From Mactra quadrangularis (Eukaryota; Mollusca; Bivalvia; Venerida; Mactridae): a stretch of DNA of 64,000 nucleotides. Positions 43,495 to 54,718 of the stretch are shown piece after piece. The DNA lies in NCBI GenBank assembly GCA_025267735.1, contig CM046307.1, positions 33,223,231 to 33,287,230 of the forward strand, read 5' to 3'. A program made the position numbers and the translations under genes. Position 1 is the stretch's first letter, and every line of letters begins with the position of its first letter. Under the pieces are notes generated by a model. That model saw nothing but the letters and a program-made list of their open reading frames with translations. It did not search any database and was not told where the DNA came from.

Positions 43495-43960
43495 AATTTC
43501 ACTGGCTTTTTTTACAAATTCTCTTTTAACTGGCTGATTCTACAAATTCTCAATTTACTGGCTGATTTTACGAATTCTCATTATACTGGCTGATTTTACA
43601 AATTCTCATTTTACTGGCTTATTTTACAAATTCTAATTTACTGGCTGATTTTACAAATTCTCATTTTACTGGCTTATTTTACAAATTCTAATTTACTGGC
43701 TGATTTTACAAATTCTCATTTTACTGGCTTATTTTACAAATTCTCATTTTACTGGCTTATTTAACAAATTCTCATATCACTGACTTATTTTACAAATTCT
43801 CATTTAACTGGCTTATTTTACAAATTCTCATTTCACTGACTTATTTTACAAATTCTCATTTTACTGGCTTATTTTACAAATTCTCATTTAACTGGCTGAT
43901 TTTTACAAATTCTCATTCTACTGGATGATTTTACAAATTCTTATTTAACTGGCTTGACTT
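43495..43960. repeat. Minisatellite, 27-29-bp unit, about 16 copies
   Basis: Unit ACTGGCTGATTTTACAAATT + CTCATTT with G/T variation (GGCTGATTT versus GGCTTATTT). Units abut directly with no unique spacers. Confidence 0.9.
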
Positions 43961-44084
43961 GAGTATACTTAAGTTTTTATATGCCAATTACTAAATGCTT
44001 AATTTAAAAGGGCTGTCTTTTTTAAAATTTACATTAATTTTTAGACTCAAGTTCTCACATGGTACTAAATTATAGTACATATCC

Positions 44085-44156
44085 AGGGTTACACTCAAGA
44101 CTGTAGTAACTTGCTCTTTTACACAATTCACTTATTACAGTCTTGCGAGCAACCCT
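44085..44156. repeat. 72-bp hairpin element
   Basis: AGGGTTACACTCAAGACTGT (then AGTAA) is inverted at 44132-44156 with four differences. AAATTATAGTA occurs just outside on both sides (44067-44077, 44158-44168), possibly a target duplication. Confidence 0.65.
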
Positions 44157-44160
44157 CAAA

Positions 44161-44700
44161 TTATAGTAAACGACTTTTACATTTCAGATAATATATTATA
44201 TCGGTCAGATTTCATTGATTGTTTATGTAAACATTATAGCATTTAATTCTAAAATTATTTTGCCATGATATGTTATGGAATGTAACTGAAAAAAAATACT
44301 GTGGTTGCCGTTGATGTGTTCCACATAATAAATCTAGAAAGTTCATAAAAATAAAAGAATATAATCATCCATAAATGATGGAAAAATGTCATTTGAAGAT
44401 TTTAGCTTGTAACAGATTAGGCTAGTGTGAACTATAAGGCTGATGTAATATTATTTGTTTCAATTTTTTTTTTTATAAAATCTGATAAAATATGTAACAT
44501 TATTGAATACAAACTATAATTAGACTAACGGTAGTTTTAATCAAACATAGAATTAATATTTTGTCAATGTCTTTAAACTTCCTAAATTCAGTTCAGATTA
44601 TCTCCCTTTTCTCAGGTATATACTCAGGTATACTCTCAACATTACAATATAAATATTAAAACGAAAGCACTTGCACACTCTGTCAGAATATAAACATATT
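44161..44700. other. Gene-free stretch
   Basis: A+T-rich, no repeats or exons recognised. Confidence 0.5.
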
Positions 44701-44704
44701 CTTT

Positions 44705-45066
44705 ACTTTGGAGTGTCTATGACACAATGTGGTCTTCATGTCTTTTGTAAGGTCTGAGCATATTTCTACCTCTACGTTTTAAAAGGTGTTTGACACAATC
44801 ATGTCCGTTTGTCTTTACGTCTTTTTGTCAGGCTAGCTAAGCCTATCTTTTTATTCTATTGAGTCTTTCACACAATCTGGTCCTCTTGTCTTTTGTCTGG
44901 CTAGCTAAGCCTATCTTTTTATTTTAGAGATTCTTTCACACAATCTGGTCCTCATGTCATTTTAGGCTTAGCCTATCTCTTTATTTCAAAGTTTCTTTGA
45001 CACAATCTAGCCCAGATGTTTTTTGTTAGGCCTGAGCCTATCCCTATATGATGTCTATATGACACA
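44705..45066. repeat. Tandem repeat, about 75 bp, five diverged units
   Basis: Shared words: GAGTCTTTCACACAATCTGG, TCCTCTTGTCTTTTGTC and GGCTAGCTAAGCCTATCTTT TTATT. Confidence 0.8.
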
Positions 45067-45085
45067 AGAAAGAAATGACTTCGTT

Positions 45086-45201
45086 AACAACTATTTATGT
45101 GAACTGTATTCTTATACTGAATGATGTACAGGTTTTTCTGCTACAACCTGTACATCATTCAGTGGACCGTAGCAGATTGTACAGTTCCTTAAATAGTTGT
45201 T
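45086..45201. repeat. Long hairpin, 116 bp, with perfect 19-bp inner stem
   Basis: Outer arms AACAACTATTTA (45086) and TAAATAGTTGTT (45190-45201), then ACTGTA/TACAGT, enclose ACTGAATGATGTACAGGTT (45116-45134) and its perfect inverse at 45145-45163, with a 10-base loop. Could be a tiny MITE or a fold-back RNA. Confidence 0.8.
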
Positions 45202-45295
45202 ATAATGTCAGTTCTTATTCCATAAACTAACAAATTCACTGAGCAATTGTTTATTGCTTTCTTTTTCCAAAGCAAGTGTATGATCATTCATAAAG

Positions 45296-45299
<4 letters not shown>

Positions 45300-45328
<29 letters not shown>
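45300..45328. repeat. (TA)n microsatellite
   Basis: About 14 perfect TA dinucleotides. Confidence 0.95.
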
Positions 45329-45329
<1 letters not shown>

Positions 45330-45439
45330 TAGATATATAGTATGGTATGTTATATGACAGGCATGAATAATGTAGTTGAATAATAATGAAGTATAATTTG
45401 CCTTTTGTCTTCACAATTTTCCCCTGATACATGTATTTA

Positions 45440-45655
45440 TATCCGTATGTTTATATGTAAATATGTGTGCATGTAAATATGTATATATGTAAATATATGT
45501 ATATATATGTAAATATGTATATATGTAAATATGTATATCTGTAAATATGTATATATGTAAATATGTATATCTGTAAATATGTATATATGTAAATATGTAT
45601 ATTATGTATATATGTATATTATGTATATATGCAAATATGTATATATGTACATATG
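45440..45655. repeat. 16-bp minisatellite, left block
   Basis: Unit TGTATATATGTAAATA with C/T variants, about 12 copies. Continues in kind at 46400-46605. Confidence 0.9.
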
Positions 45656-45664
45656 TTTTTATCA

Positions 45665-46398
45665 GTTTTTCCCTTTTTAGTTTTTATTGTATATAGTTTG
45701 CCAACCTCTGGCGTGGTCTAAGGTCCCGTAAGTTCATGGTTTGTTCGGTTTTTACTTTTCTGGTTTTAGTTTTTATTGTATATAGTTTGCCAACCTCTGG
45801 CGTGGTCTAAGGTCCCGTAAGTTCATGGTCTTTTCGGTTTTTATTTCTGTTTTTATCTTTCTGCTTTTAGTTTTTATTGTATATAGTTTGCCAACCTCTG
45901 GCGTGGTCTAAGGTCCCGTAAGTTCATGGTTTGTTCGGTTTTTACTTTTCTGCTTTTAGTTTTTATTGTATATAGTTTGCCAACCTCTGGCGTGGTCTAA
46001 GGTCCCGTAAGTTCATGGTTTGTTCGGTTTTTACTTTTCTGCTTTTAGTTTTTATTGTATATAGTTTGCCAACCTCTGGCGTGGTCTAAGGTCCCGTAAG
46101 TTCATGGTTTGTTCTGTTTTTACTTTTCTGCTTTTAGTTTTTATTGTATATAGTTTGCCAACCTCTGGCGTGGTCTAAGGTCCCGTAAGTTCATGGTTTG
46201 TTCGGTTTTTACTTTTCTGCTTTTAGTTTTTATTGTATATAGTTTGCCAACCTCTGGCGTGGTCTAAGGTCCCGTAAGTTCATGGTTTGTTCGGTTTTTA
46301 CTTTTCTGCTTTTAGTTTTTATTGTATATAGTTTGCCAACCTCTGGCGTGGTCTAAGGTCCTGTAAGTTCATGGTCTGTTCGGTTTTTATTTTTCTGT
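45665..46398. repeat. Homogeneous 89-bp satellite, eight copies
   Basis: GGCGTGG of each unit falls at 45711, 45800, 45901, 45990, 46079, 46168, 46257 and 46346. Seven intervals are 89 bp except one of 101. Unit words: TTGCCAACCTCTGGCGTGGT, CTAAGGTCCCGTAAGTTCAT, GGTTTGTTCGGTTTTTACTT. Copies 4-7 look identical, far more alike than any neighbouring array. The unit is G+C-richer than its surroundings. Confidence 0.95.
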
Positions 46399-46399
46399 T

Positions 46400-46605
46400 T
46401 TTATCTCTTGTATATATGTAAATATGTATGTATGTAAATATGTATATAATTATGTAAATATGAATACATGTAAATATGTACATATGTTAATATGTAAATA
46501 ATGTAAATATGTATATATGTAAATATGTATATATGTAAATGTGTATATATGTAAATATGTACATATGCAAATATGTATATATGGAAATATGTATATATGT
46601 ACATA
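46400..46605. repeat. 16-bp minisatellite, right block
   Basis: TATATATGTAAATATG units with C/T and insert variants. The three opposed 62-67-codon frames here are repeat artefacts. Confidence 0.9.
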
Positions 46606-46609
46606 TGGT

Positions 46610-46765
46610 TTTTTCTGCTTTTCTGTTTTTAGTTTTTATTGCATAGTTTGCCAACCTCTGCATAGTCTTAGGTCCCATAAGTTCATGGTTTTTTGGTTTT
46701 TATATTTCTGTTTTTATATTTTATTGTAATATAAGTTTGCCAACCTCTGGCTGGTCAAAAGTCCT
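46610..46765. repeat. Two degenerate copies of the 89-bp unit
   Basis: TTGCCAACCTCTGCATAGTC (46648) and TTGCCAACCTCTGGCTGGTC (46737) with diverged remainders. They mark the old edge of the array. Confidence 0.8.
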
Positions 46766-46986
46766 AACATGAATTGTTCTGTTTTGTTCATTGCATGTAT
46801 ACAAATCCATTTATTTAAACCTCCTTTTCACTTCACATTCTATTTAGAAAATGTGATCATATTGTCCCTGTTTTTGGTTGAGATTATTCTGACTCGTTGT
46901 TCCCTCAAAAGGAGGACTTGTATTTATTTCTCTTACTCACTAAATGTCTTGCAAGCACACTATGAACTATACATTAATAAAATATG

Positions 46987-47080
46987 CTTGTTTGTTTGTT
47001 TGGGTTTTACGGCACACCAACACAGAAAGGTCATATCGCGGCAAAAGCAATCAATGATACTATTAATTCAAACGAAATTT
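46987..47080 (-). mobile_element. Non-LTR retrotransposon 3' tail, minus strand
   Basis: The reverse complement reads AGTATCATTGATTGCTTTTG, CGATATGACCTTTCTGTGTT, GGTGTGCCGTAAAACCC and (AAAC)n. It matches the tail at 9075-9145. The coding part was not recognised upstream (higher coordinates), so this is a severely truncated copy. Confidence 0.75.
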
Positions 47081-47099
47081 TTATCAGAAACACAATAAA

Positions 47100-47645
47100 T
47101 AATAATTATAAGCATACCAAAACTATAAAATATTATAAAATTAAATCATATTAAAATACAAGTTTATATTTCCTCATTCCATTTCCTGTCTTTGATCCTG
47201 AGACACTAGAACTGTTTCCTCCACAATTGGAGAGTACATCCTGATATACCTGAGAGATGTCTGAAAACTGAATTATTATAATCTAAAACTGTAAATGATT
47301 TTATAAATTAAAATAGCTTTATTGGAAAGAAGTTCTTACAACTTGTATTAATAACTTAAGCCTCAGTCCCAAAAAATTGTTGCTTGTTAAGGACCTGTAG
47401 GTGCAGACAGTCGTAGGCAGTGAGAAGCCTTTTGATCAAGGTTACGGTAAGCACATGGTACAAAGCTACACTCCCATACATAGAATATTTTTTCAGTCTT
47501 TATCAAACCTTTAGCTTAGTTTTGAGACATTCACTATTATGTTAGGAACTAACTGTTTTCATACCAAATTTTTGTAAAATATTGAACTTCGAAATGCTCA
47601 GTCATCACTAAATATAGCACATGACTTGTGAACCATATTGAAATT
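47100..47645. other. Gene-free stretch
   Basis: No exon or element recognised. Confidence 0.45.
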
Positions 47646-47655
47646 AGTTTATACT

Positions 47656-48429
47656 AGGGCTGTGCATTATTGAGCAAGTTGCAATCCGATCCGGACCACG
47701 ATTCATGAGTAACGATTCATGAATCAAACCACAAATCACAGTTCTTCATAAAGCATACAGGAACTCATATACACAACGCAGGTATAAATATGTTGTAAAA
47801 ATAACAAAATAAGTAAAGAACTACAGAAGCTTTTACACATAGAAAGTCATGTTAGACATTCATAAAAGGATTTTCGCGTGTGCGGAAAATGGGCGAGATT
47901 TTCAAAATAAAAGCGGTGTGCAAAATTTTCATTTGTAGTATATATGTAGCTTATTATCTTGTGGAACATATTGAAAATCAGTTTACACTAGGGCTGTGGA
48001 TTGTTGAACAAATGGCAATTCAATCCGAACCCACGATTCATGAGTAACGATTCACGAATCAAACCACAAATCACTAGTTCATGAAAAAGCATACAGGAAC
48101 TCATATACATAAAGCAGATTTAAATATGCTGTAAAAATAACAAAATAAGTAAAGAACTGCAGAAGCTTTTATACATAGAAAGCCATGTTAGACATTCATA
48201 AAAGGATTTTTGGGTGTGCAGAAAATGGGCTTTTTTTTCAAAATAATATGGGAGCGCAAAATTTTCATTTGTAGTATAGCTTATTATCGGTGAAAATTTA
48301 GTTGAAAAGTGTCTTTCTTTTTTGTAAAACTGGATCGCAATCCGACGATTTGGGAAGTGCCGAATATTCATACTCGATTTTTGGTTGAGATCCAAGTATC
48401 CGCGTACTCGGATACTCGCAGCAGCCCTA
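47656..48429. mobile_element. hAT-like MITE with tandemly duplicated left part
   Basis: The left end TAGGGCTGTGCATTATTGAG at 47656 is repeated at 47989 with its neighbouring 300 bp and the 30 bp before it (CATATTGAAAATCAGTTTAC AC). The right end is GCAGCAGCCCTA (48418-48429). The octamer GTTTACAC before the second left end matches CTTTACAC after the right end at 7 of 8. The duplication carried flanking DNA with it and is therefore a later event. A 91-codon minus-strand frame (48120-48395) has no known motif. Confidence 0.65.
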
Positions 48430-49588
48430 CTTTACACCAAATATGTTATCCACAATAAATAAAGATGTTAATATTATTATTATCATCATTATTAACTGGA
48501 TGTTGCATTGAAAATATTGAGTTTTTGATCAAGAGCTTATTGAGTCTTACCTCTTTTACACTTTGTTACATATATATAAGATTCTCATGTTTTTCTGAAG
48601 CTGAAGTAGACATTTAACAAGAAACATTAATGAATGATGAATAGATTTATGCCTAGATTTTTACCATGGCATTAGATTTGTGAAGTTCATACTTCAACAT
48701 TGGTGCCATGGATTTTGTTTTTAACTTGTTTATATTTTTCTATTTTTAACTGTATTTAAGCAACAATTTTGTACAATTCACATCTCAAATTTTGATTATT
48801 CAAAACCTCTCTAATACTTGAAAGGAAGAGAGATCACAGTTTTGTATAAACTAACCAGTCTTGTTAAGAAAACATTTGAAAAATAAAACAAGCAAAGTGT
48901 GCTGTCTATGTATAATCCCATGAAAATCATGATTTTACTGTCAAAACAGATTTAGGAATGACCATGTTTTCTTCATTTTTCTGATTCATAGTTTACTTTA
49001 AAGAAATTGTAATTTTTGTTACAGTTAATGCTGTAGAATAAGGCCCTTTATATGATCATTTTTATTTTTTCATTCAATAAAGTCTTAATCTTAAGTCACT
49101 AATTAATGTCAACGCCATTGTATCACCTCAGTTCAAATTTTTTACCTTTATTTAAAGTACAAAAAAGTAGGCTGTGTTTGGATGAGTTATATATTGTATA
49201 AAATTTTGGTCTCTAAATAGAGTTCACTCGTTAGTGAAATAGCATACAATGATCAGAGAATATACCAGTTTTCTTGGAATGGGTGAAAATCTAGGAATAG
49301 AGCCCTAAACATACAGTGGAAATTATGGAAACAAGTGATGGCCATACCTACACTTTTATGTATAAAGTAACATAGTCATTGTGCATATTTAACCTTTTAT
49401 AACTTTGGTGTAACATATATGCAATATAAAATATAGTCTTCCAAAGTCACCTTAATTTTTACAATATATGTGTAATTAACACTAACAATGCTTGCTATCT
49501 ATGTTCCATGACTATGAAAAATAGATAAAAGGATATATGCAGATAATTAATCTGATCAACATGAAAAATTGAAAAAATTGACTCAAGC
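48430..49588. other. Gene-free stretch
   Basis: Contains an (ATT/ATC)n tract at 48470-48492. Nothing coding was recognised. Confidence 0.5.
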
Positions 49589-49739
49589 TAATATAAAAAG
49601 AAAAAAAAGATGGGTTCAAAAAAAATAAATATAAAAAATGAATAAGAAAAAAAAGATAGATTCAAAAATAAAAACAAAATAAAAAATGAATCCAAGCAAA
49701 TATAAAAAAAAAGAAAGATGGATTAAAAAATAATAAAAA
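49589..49739. repeat. A-rich repeat of about 50 bp units
   Basis: Three units of AAGAAAAAAAAGATGGATTC + AAAAAATAAATATAAAAAAT + GAATCCAAGCAA. Confidence 0.7.
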
Positions 49740-50062
49740 GTCCGAGTAATCTAGTAAAGGACCCAGTAAATTCTGGGGGGATAGCTAGATCGGAAGATGT
49801 CGACACTGATTGACAATTGATTCAAAACTAATAACATGTCCGAGTAATCTAGTGAAGGACCCAGTAAATTCTGGGGGGATAACTAGATCGGAAGATGTCG
49901 ACACTGATTGATAATGGATTCAAAAACTAATAACAAGTCTGAGTAATCTAGTGAAGGACCCAGGTAATTCTGGGGGGATAGCTAGATCAGACAGAATCAA
50001 CAATCTGAGTAATCTAGAGAAGGACCCAGTTTATTCTGGGGGGATATCTAGATCGGATGATG
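49740..50062. repeat. Tandem repeat, 97-99 bp, four units
   Basis: Unit words: GTCCGAGTAATCTAGTGAAG, GACCCAGTAAATTCTGGGGG, GATAGCTAGATCGGAAGATG, TCGACACTGATTGA. Units 3 and 4 are shortened after GATCRGA. CCCAGTAAATTCTGGG forms a small stem in every unit. Confidence 0.9.
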
Positions 50063-51195
50063 TTGATGACTTGAAATCATGTTTGTTCCATGAGAACAAC
50101 AAAACAAAACATAGCTGGTCATGGTATTGAGTGTTGTTTAGATGTTAGTTACATACATAGTGTACAAATTATAAATTCATATGGAATTCTGATAATTCAT
50201 TATATCTTATATATATAAATATAAGTATGACATACAGTACATTGTAACTGTATTTCAGAGTTTACAAGTGATATCCATCTTGATGGGTTGTTTACATGTA
50301 GTTCCAGTGGCTAATGTTGTTTGCATAGAAATTAAGGTTTTGGCACATCAACTGAATAAATATCACAACTCCATGTTCCACTGCAGGTCATTTCTTCAAT
50401 GAAGTTGAACATTAAGGTTAATTTCATTGAATTTAATATAAATTGAAGAGTTTAGGCTCTGTATGGGAGGGTAAGACAAGAAATACTGGTTAGGTAAGCT
50501 GACCACCATTCATCATTCTCATGTGATTAAGATTCTATATGATAAAACTTACCCGAGACACATGGTTACTTTGATTTGTACTGTAGATATAGGTATCATG
50601 AACATGTGTATGGCTTTGATAAATGTGACTTGTAAGAATATTTTTGTATATGACTTTAATCTTATTGATACTGTATGTAGTAGTAAGTATTTGATTATGT
50701 TCAGGTAAAGTTTTATTTTTTGTGCTTAATTTTTGTGTTTGAATATTTCTTTTATAACATTTTGTTTCTTGTTGTTGGACATATCAAGGATTGAATGCAT
50801 TGCTATAGTTGAAAACCAGTCTTTTCAAATGTTTTCTCTACAGTTTTGGTCAGCTGTATTTGTTCTACCTTTATGACATTATTTTAAATGATTCTTAATT
50901 ATAAGGGCAGTTGTCAGTCACTGACAAAAGTATGGGTCTAGTAGTTGCTTGACAGCTAAATCCAGAGATTTAGCCTTTCAATAAACAGTGCGTAGGTTGA
51001 TTGACGGCCATTATATGACCTATATAATGTGTTGCTAACGCGTTCAACTAACTTAATGTTATTTTTGATACACCAGTATAATTTTGTTTGACTCTTGTAA
51101 TTTATGATATGTAACATATTGTAAAAGAGTTAAAAACTTTAATGGGTAACAAAAGTTATGTATAGATCTTTAATAGTGATGGGAAATACAACATG
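50063..51195. other. Stretch with a SINE fragment only
   Basis: At 50886-50935 GATTCTTAATTATAAGGGC + AGTTGTCAGTCACTGACAAA matches the 3' end of the SINE family at 2512. No gene was recognised. Confidence 0.55.
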
Positions 51196-51201
51196 GCACA
51201 A

Positions 51202-51605
51202 TCTCCGTAAACAGAGATCCTGTTCTACGCGCATTGTCGTACTCGATCTCTACTTAGTCAATGCAAGGTCATGTCGATATGAACTTTGTGGCGACCAATC
51301 AATGGGTAGCTTTCATCTAGACAAAGACACTATTAATCACATTTTGATTTTGTAATTTCTATTTTTAGACCAAGGTTTGCATGCAAATTTAACAGCAGTA
51401 TAACTCATAGTCTGCGATTGGGTGGCTCATTTCAAATTGCGTGATGTAGACCATGTAAAAAAGTTACGTATCATAACAATTTCGTCATGAATATTATGAT
51501 GAGAAAAGGTCACCTGAAGGTGACCTTAGTTTGGAAAAGGCCAGATCTAAATTAGCGAGTACGCGAGCGGTAAAATCTTAGATCAGGTTTTAATCAGATT
51601 GCCTG
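51202..51605 (+). mobile_element. 0.4-kb non-autonomous element, copy 3
   Basis: The best-preserved copy: CAATCTCCGTAAACAGAGAT at the left, TTTTAATCAGATTG at the right, with AGATCTAAATTAGCGAGTAC and GCGAGCGG before the end. Its inner GAAAAGGTCACCTGAAGGTG ACCTT is a local palindrome. Confidence 0.75.
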
Positions 51606-51635
51606 ATGAACAACAATAAACTGCACAGAGACTAT

Positions 51636-51900
51636 GTTAGAACAGAACAGAAATTTTATTTGACAAAAGCACATAGACTTATAGTCATAAGCTAAATAAT
51701 ACAATACAATGTACAGATGGTTATATACAAGTACAAGTTACATGATATGAAAAAAGAAAGACATATATATACAATGTACTATATACATGTAATATAACAA
51801 CAAAGCATGACTGTTGTCTAGGGGCGAAAATATTCTATAAATATCAATAAATATAAAATGTAAAAAATAAGTGATTGGAAATTTAATAAATTAAGGATCT
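51636..51900 (-). mobile_element. Possible non-LTR 3' end, minus strand (weak)
   Basis: It starts with an AGAACAGAACAGAA run followed by ATTTTATTTGACAAAAGC and a non-coding stretch, an arrangement like the reversed 3' end of a retrotransposon. No coding sequence was found to confirm it. Confidence 0.25.
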
Positions 51901-53300
51901 ATGCCTATTAAAAGCTTTGATTAAAAACAATCCTAAGTTTTTAAGTTCTTTTATATTTTCAGACTATTTTAGAGTAATGTTTTTAATACAAGTTTGTAAG
52001 AACTAATTTCCTAATTATGCCTGAGTAATATAGATTTACAGTACAAGTTTGTACAGACTGGTTTCATACTTATTCTATAGTGAATTCATGAAGTATAAAA
52101 TGTCATTTGGATAATTGCAATATTTAAATAAATATTTAGTATTAGGTATTATTTAATAGAAAACCATTAGCTATTAAAATGACAGACTATAATATACTGA
52201 ATAAGCAACTTGGTAAAAAGTAGCCTTATCTGTTGCAAGCTGGAGATAGTTATGGGACATAAAGTTCGTTACTAAACTGAATTCTTAAAATCAGTATAAT
52301 TAATAACATAAATTATATCTAAACATTGGGACCACAATGGAATTCGGGGACCACAATGAAATAAATAATTTATCTCATTTTTGAGTCATCCCCGGTATTA
52401 ATGTGCATGGCATATGGCATTATACATTCTGTGTTATACTCAATTGTCATTGATAAAAATTATTATTATTAAACATCCATTTTAGGCCTATTCAATGAAA
52501 TCTGACCTAACTGAATATCGTTACTGGAAAGAAACAAATTTTGGGATTTTAAAATCCACTTTGGCTTAAGTTAATCAGTGAGAAAGTGAGAATAATGTAA
52601 ATAATAGGTTTACAGCCTTTTTGTAAAAAAAATCTGCTACTCAATGATCCAAACCAATGGAATATCATAAAGAGAATTTGCAAAAATTTAAAAGTGATGA
52701 CAACCTTTTAAGTGAGGCTTTAAAAGTGAGCTGGTGAATTATTGAGAATAATAAACTGGCAAAATGTTAGAACTTTAAGCTATATCATTATGAGTTTATG
52801 ACAATGTACTTATTATAGATATTTGAGTGCAGAGTTGACTTTCAAATGGATTATTATAGATTGTTATTGTACAAATAAACTAATTTTCTAGACTTTTAAT
52901 TTATCTAGATCATTGATTGAAACTAGTGTTTAAATGACAATAATTATGAGCTAGATAATGTCTTTAAGAAAATGGCCGATAACATTTTACAGTTGAGTTT
53001 TGGTTAGAATTTGAACATTATAAGACTTTATACCTTAATTATTGAAACTGAAATTTGATTCATATTGAGTCATTGGATAGTAAGTTAGGATGCCAAAGTA
53101 AATGGATTTTAATGATATTGATTAAAAAAGTTTACTTTTTGGAAAGACTTAATAACTAATAGTCTACTACTTTTTACTTTAGACTTATAGTGGGTTGATA
53201 GAATTACTGTAATAAGGGTTTCAAGGGTTTATTTAAATCATACTATTATTTGCCAAGTGGGTTGATAAACCAAGTAAATCTGTGAGCTAATGCTCACTAG
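51901..53300. other. Gene-free stretch
   Basis: A+T-rich. A duplicated GGGACCACAATG lies at 52328-52359. No exon recognised. Confidence 0.5.
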
Positions 53301-53303
53301 TGA

Positions 53304-53530
53304 TACCCCCCCCCCCCCCCCGCGAAAAATCTAAATATATGCGACAAACAGGAAGTAGATGAACAAGGAGCATGAAATCGCTTTACTCCACATGGGACTA
53401 TGGGATGAAGCAATATGCAAAGTATTAGGCTGCTGCATGTTATAGCTGCTGACGGAAATTTTGTAACGGACGCACGGACGCACGGACAAGGGTAAAACAG
53501 TATACCCCCCCTTCTTTGAAGCGGGGGTAT
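53304..53530. mobile_element. Short element with C-run start and GCGGGGGTAT end
   Basis: It begins ATACCCCCCCC with a run of about 16 C, then GCGAAAAATC. It ends in the hairpin AGTATACCCCCCC-TTCTTTGAAGCGGGGGTATA. The end is shared with the 2.8-kb element at 7.5-10.3 kb, so this is a short family member without the array. A repeated ACGCACGGACG lies near 53470. The frames on the minus strand are chance. Confidence 0.7.
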
Positions 53531-54718
53531 AATTACTGTAATAAGACCCTCGGTTCTTGTAAACTTGTACACGTAGTACAAAACAACATTTCACATCAGT
53601 ACAATAATTCATGTAAAACTCTGCATTTCATCAACAGATACTGGTTTCTATGAGTGATCTCAGTTTATGGATCTTTGTATATTCAACAATAGTTTTTTGG
53701 AAAAAAGTATGAGAATCATGAACGAAAATATTATTTTTTCACCAACAAGTTCAGCTGAACTCCACTGACAGGTCACTTGCTTGATGGTAATTGTAAGTCA
53801 TATACGACTGGTTTGTATGATTTAGAGAATCATTGAGCTAGTGACCAGCGTGGTCCCATCCTTAATGGTTTGTTCAATACTGGATGTGTTCAACATTACA
53901 AATTTCTGATAGTTTGAAATCATGGAAGTGCCATCAACTTTCTCGGAGAACTCAGAAATGCATCATTTTGAACCTATTCCTTTCATAAGCACCCGCCTCT
54001 CATGTATGCTCCCTTTTTTCCCCTTGGATTACTCTCTCCTCATTGAGACAGGATAAACGTAGATTTCACTGACAACCCTGGGATCTATAATAACTTAGTC
54101 CAGTTTGCAGGGTCCTTGAATATTATGTATGGCAAAAACCCTCCAGGATATTTCCGGTCAGGCTTTGGCACGTTCTCAGCCCATGTGATATCAGCACCAC
54201 TGGAAGGGCCTTGCACCGGTCCACAAAACCTAACCGAAGGTATTGAAAGGGAAAGCAGGCTATGTTGATCTCATGCCTCTCTCAGGGTTCAGGGTTTGGA
54301 AGTAAAGACTTGCTTTTTTGTGTGATGAAAGATAAATCATTTTTCATTATTTTAATATATTTTTTGTTTAATATCGTCATGTTGTATTTTTGTACTTACG
54401 TTAAAACTTTTTCTTTTTTCTTACTCTGTAAACTGCGACAAAATAAAAGATATTTTCTGTTCTATGTTATATGTCCTGTAATGGACATTTTATTTATAAT
54501 AAATGATTGCCTGTTTGCTATGCTTCTAGAAAATCATACAGAAATTGGGTTACTTGGTCAAGGTCAAGGTCATGGTCAAGATGAAATAAAACAATACAAA
54601 TTTCCCTTCCATATATTATAGGGTATATATATTCATAAATTTGATAAACAGTTAGTTTAAAAACCCTTAATCAGCTAAATATAAAATGCAAGTCATCAAT
54701 TTCATTTTCTATTTTTAG
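53531..54718. other. Probable intron or upstream region of the 54.7-kb exon
   Basis: 53860-54260 is G+C-richer than average and has several short frames but no recognised domain. A 119-codon plus-strand frame (54262-54621) is hydrophobic and A+T-driven, without splice or start context. A GGTCAAGGTCAAGGTCATGG run sits at 54555-54577. Confidence 0.4.

Noticed and set aside
43495..43960. CRISPR-like look of the 28-bp repeats
   Set aside because: Units abut without unique spacers, and the genome is eukaryotic by its introns and SINEs.
46401..46678. Tyr/Ile-rich repetitive frames (HIYIYTYLHI-like)
   Set aside because: Direct translation of the TATATG minisatellite.
53297..53612. Two overlapping minus-strand frames of about 94 codons
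   Set aside because: They run through the C-run element and have no conserved content.
54262..54621. 119-codon hydrophobic frame as a gene
   Set aside because: T-rich composition explains the Phe/Leu/Ile content. No signals or family features.
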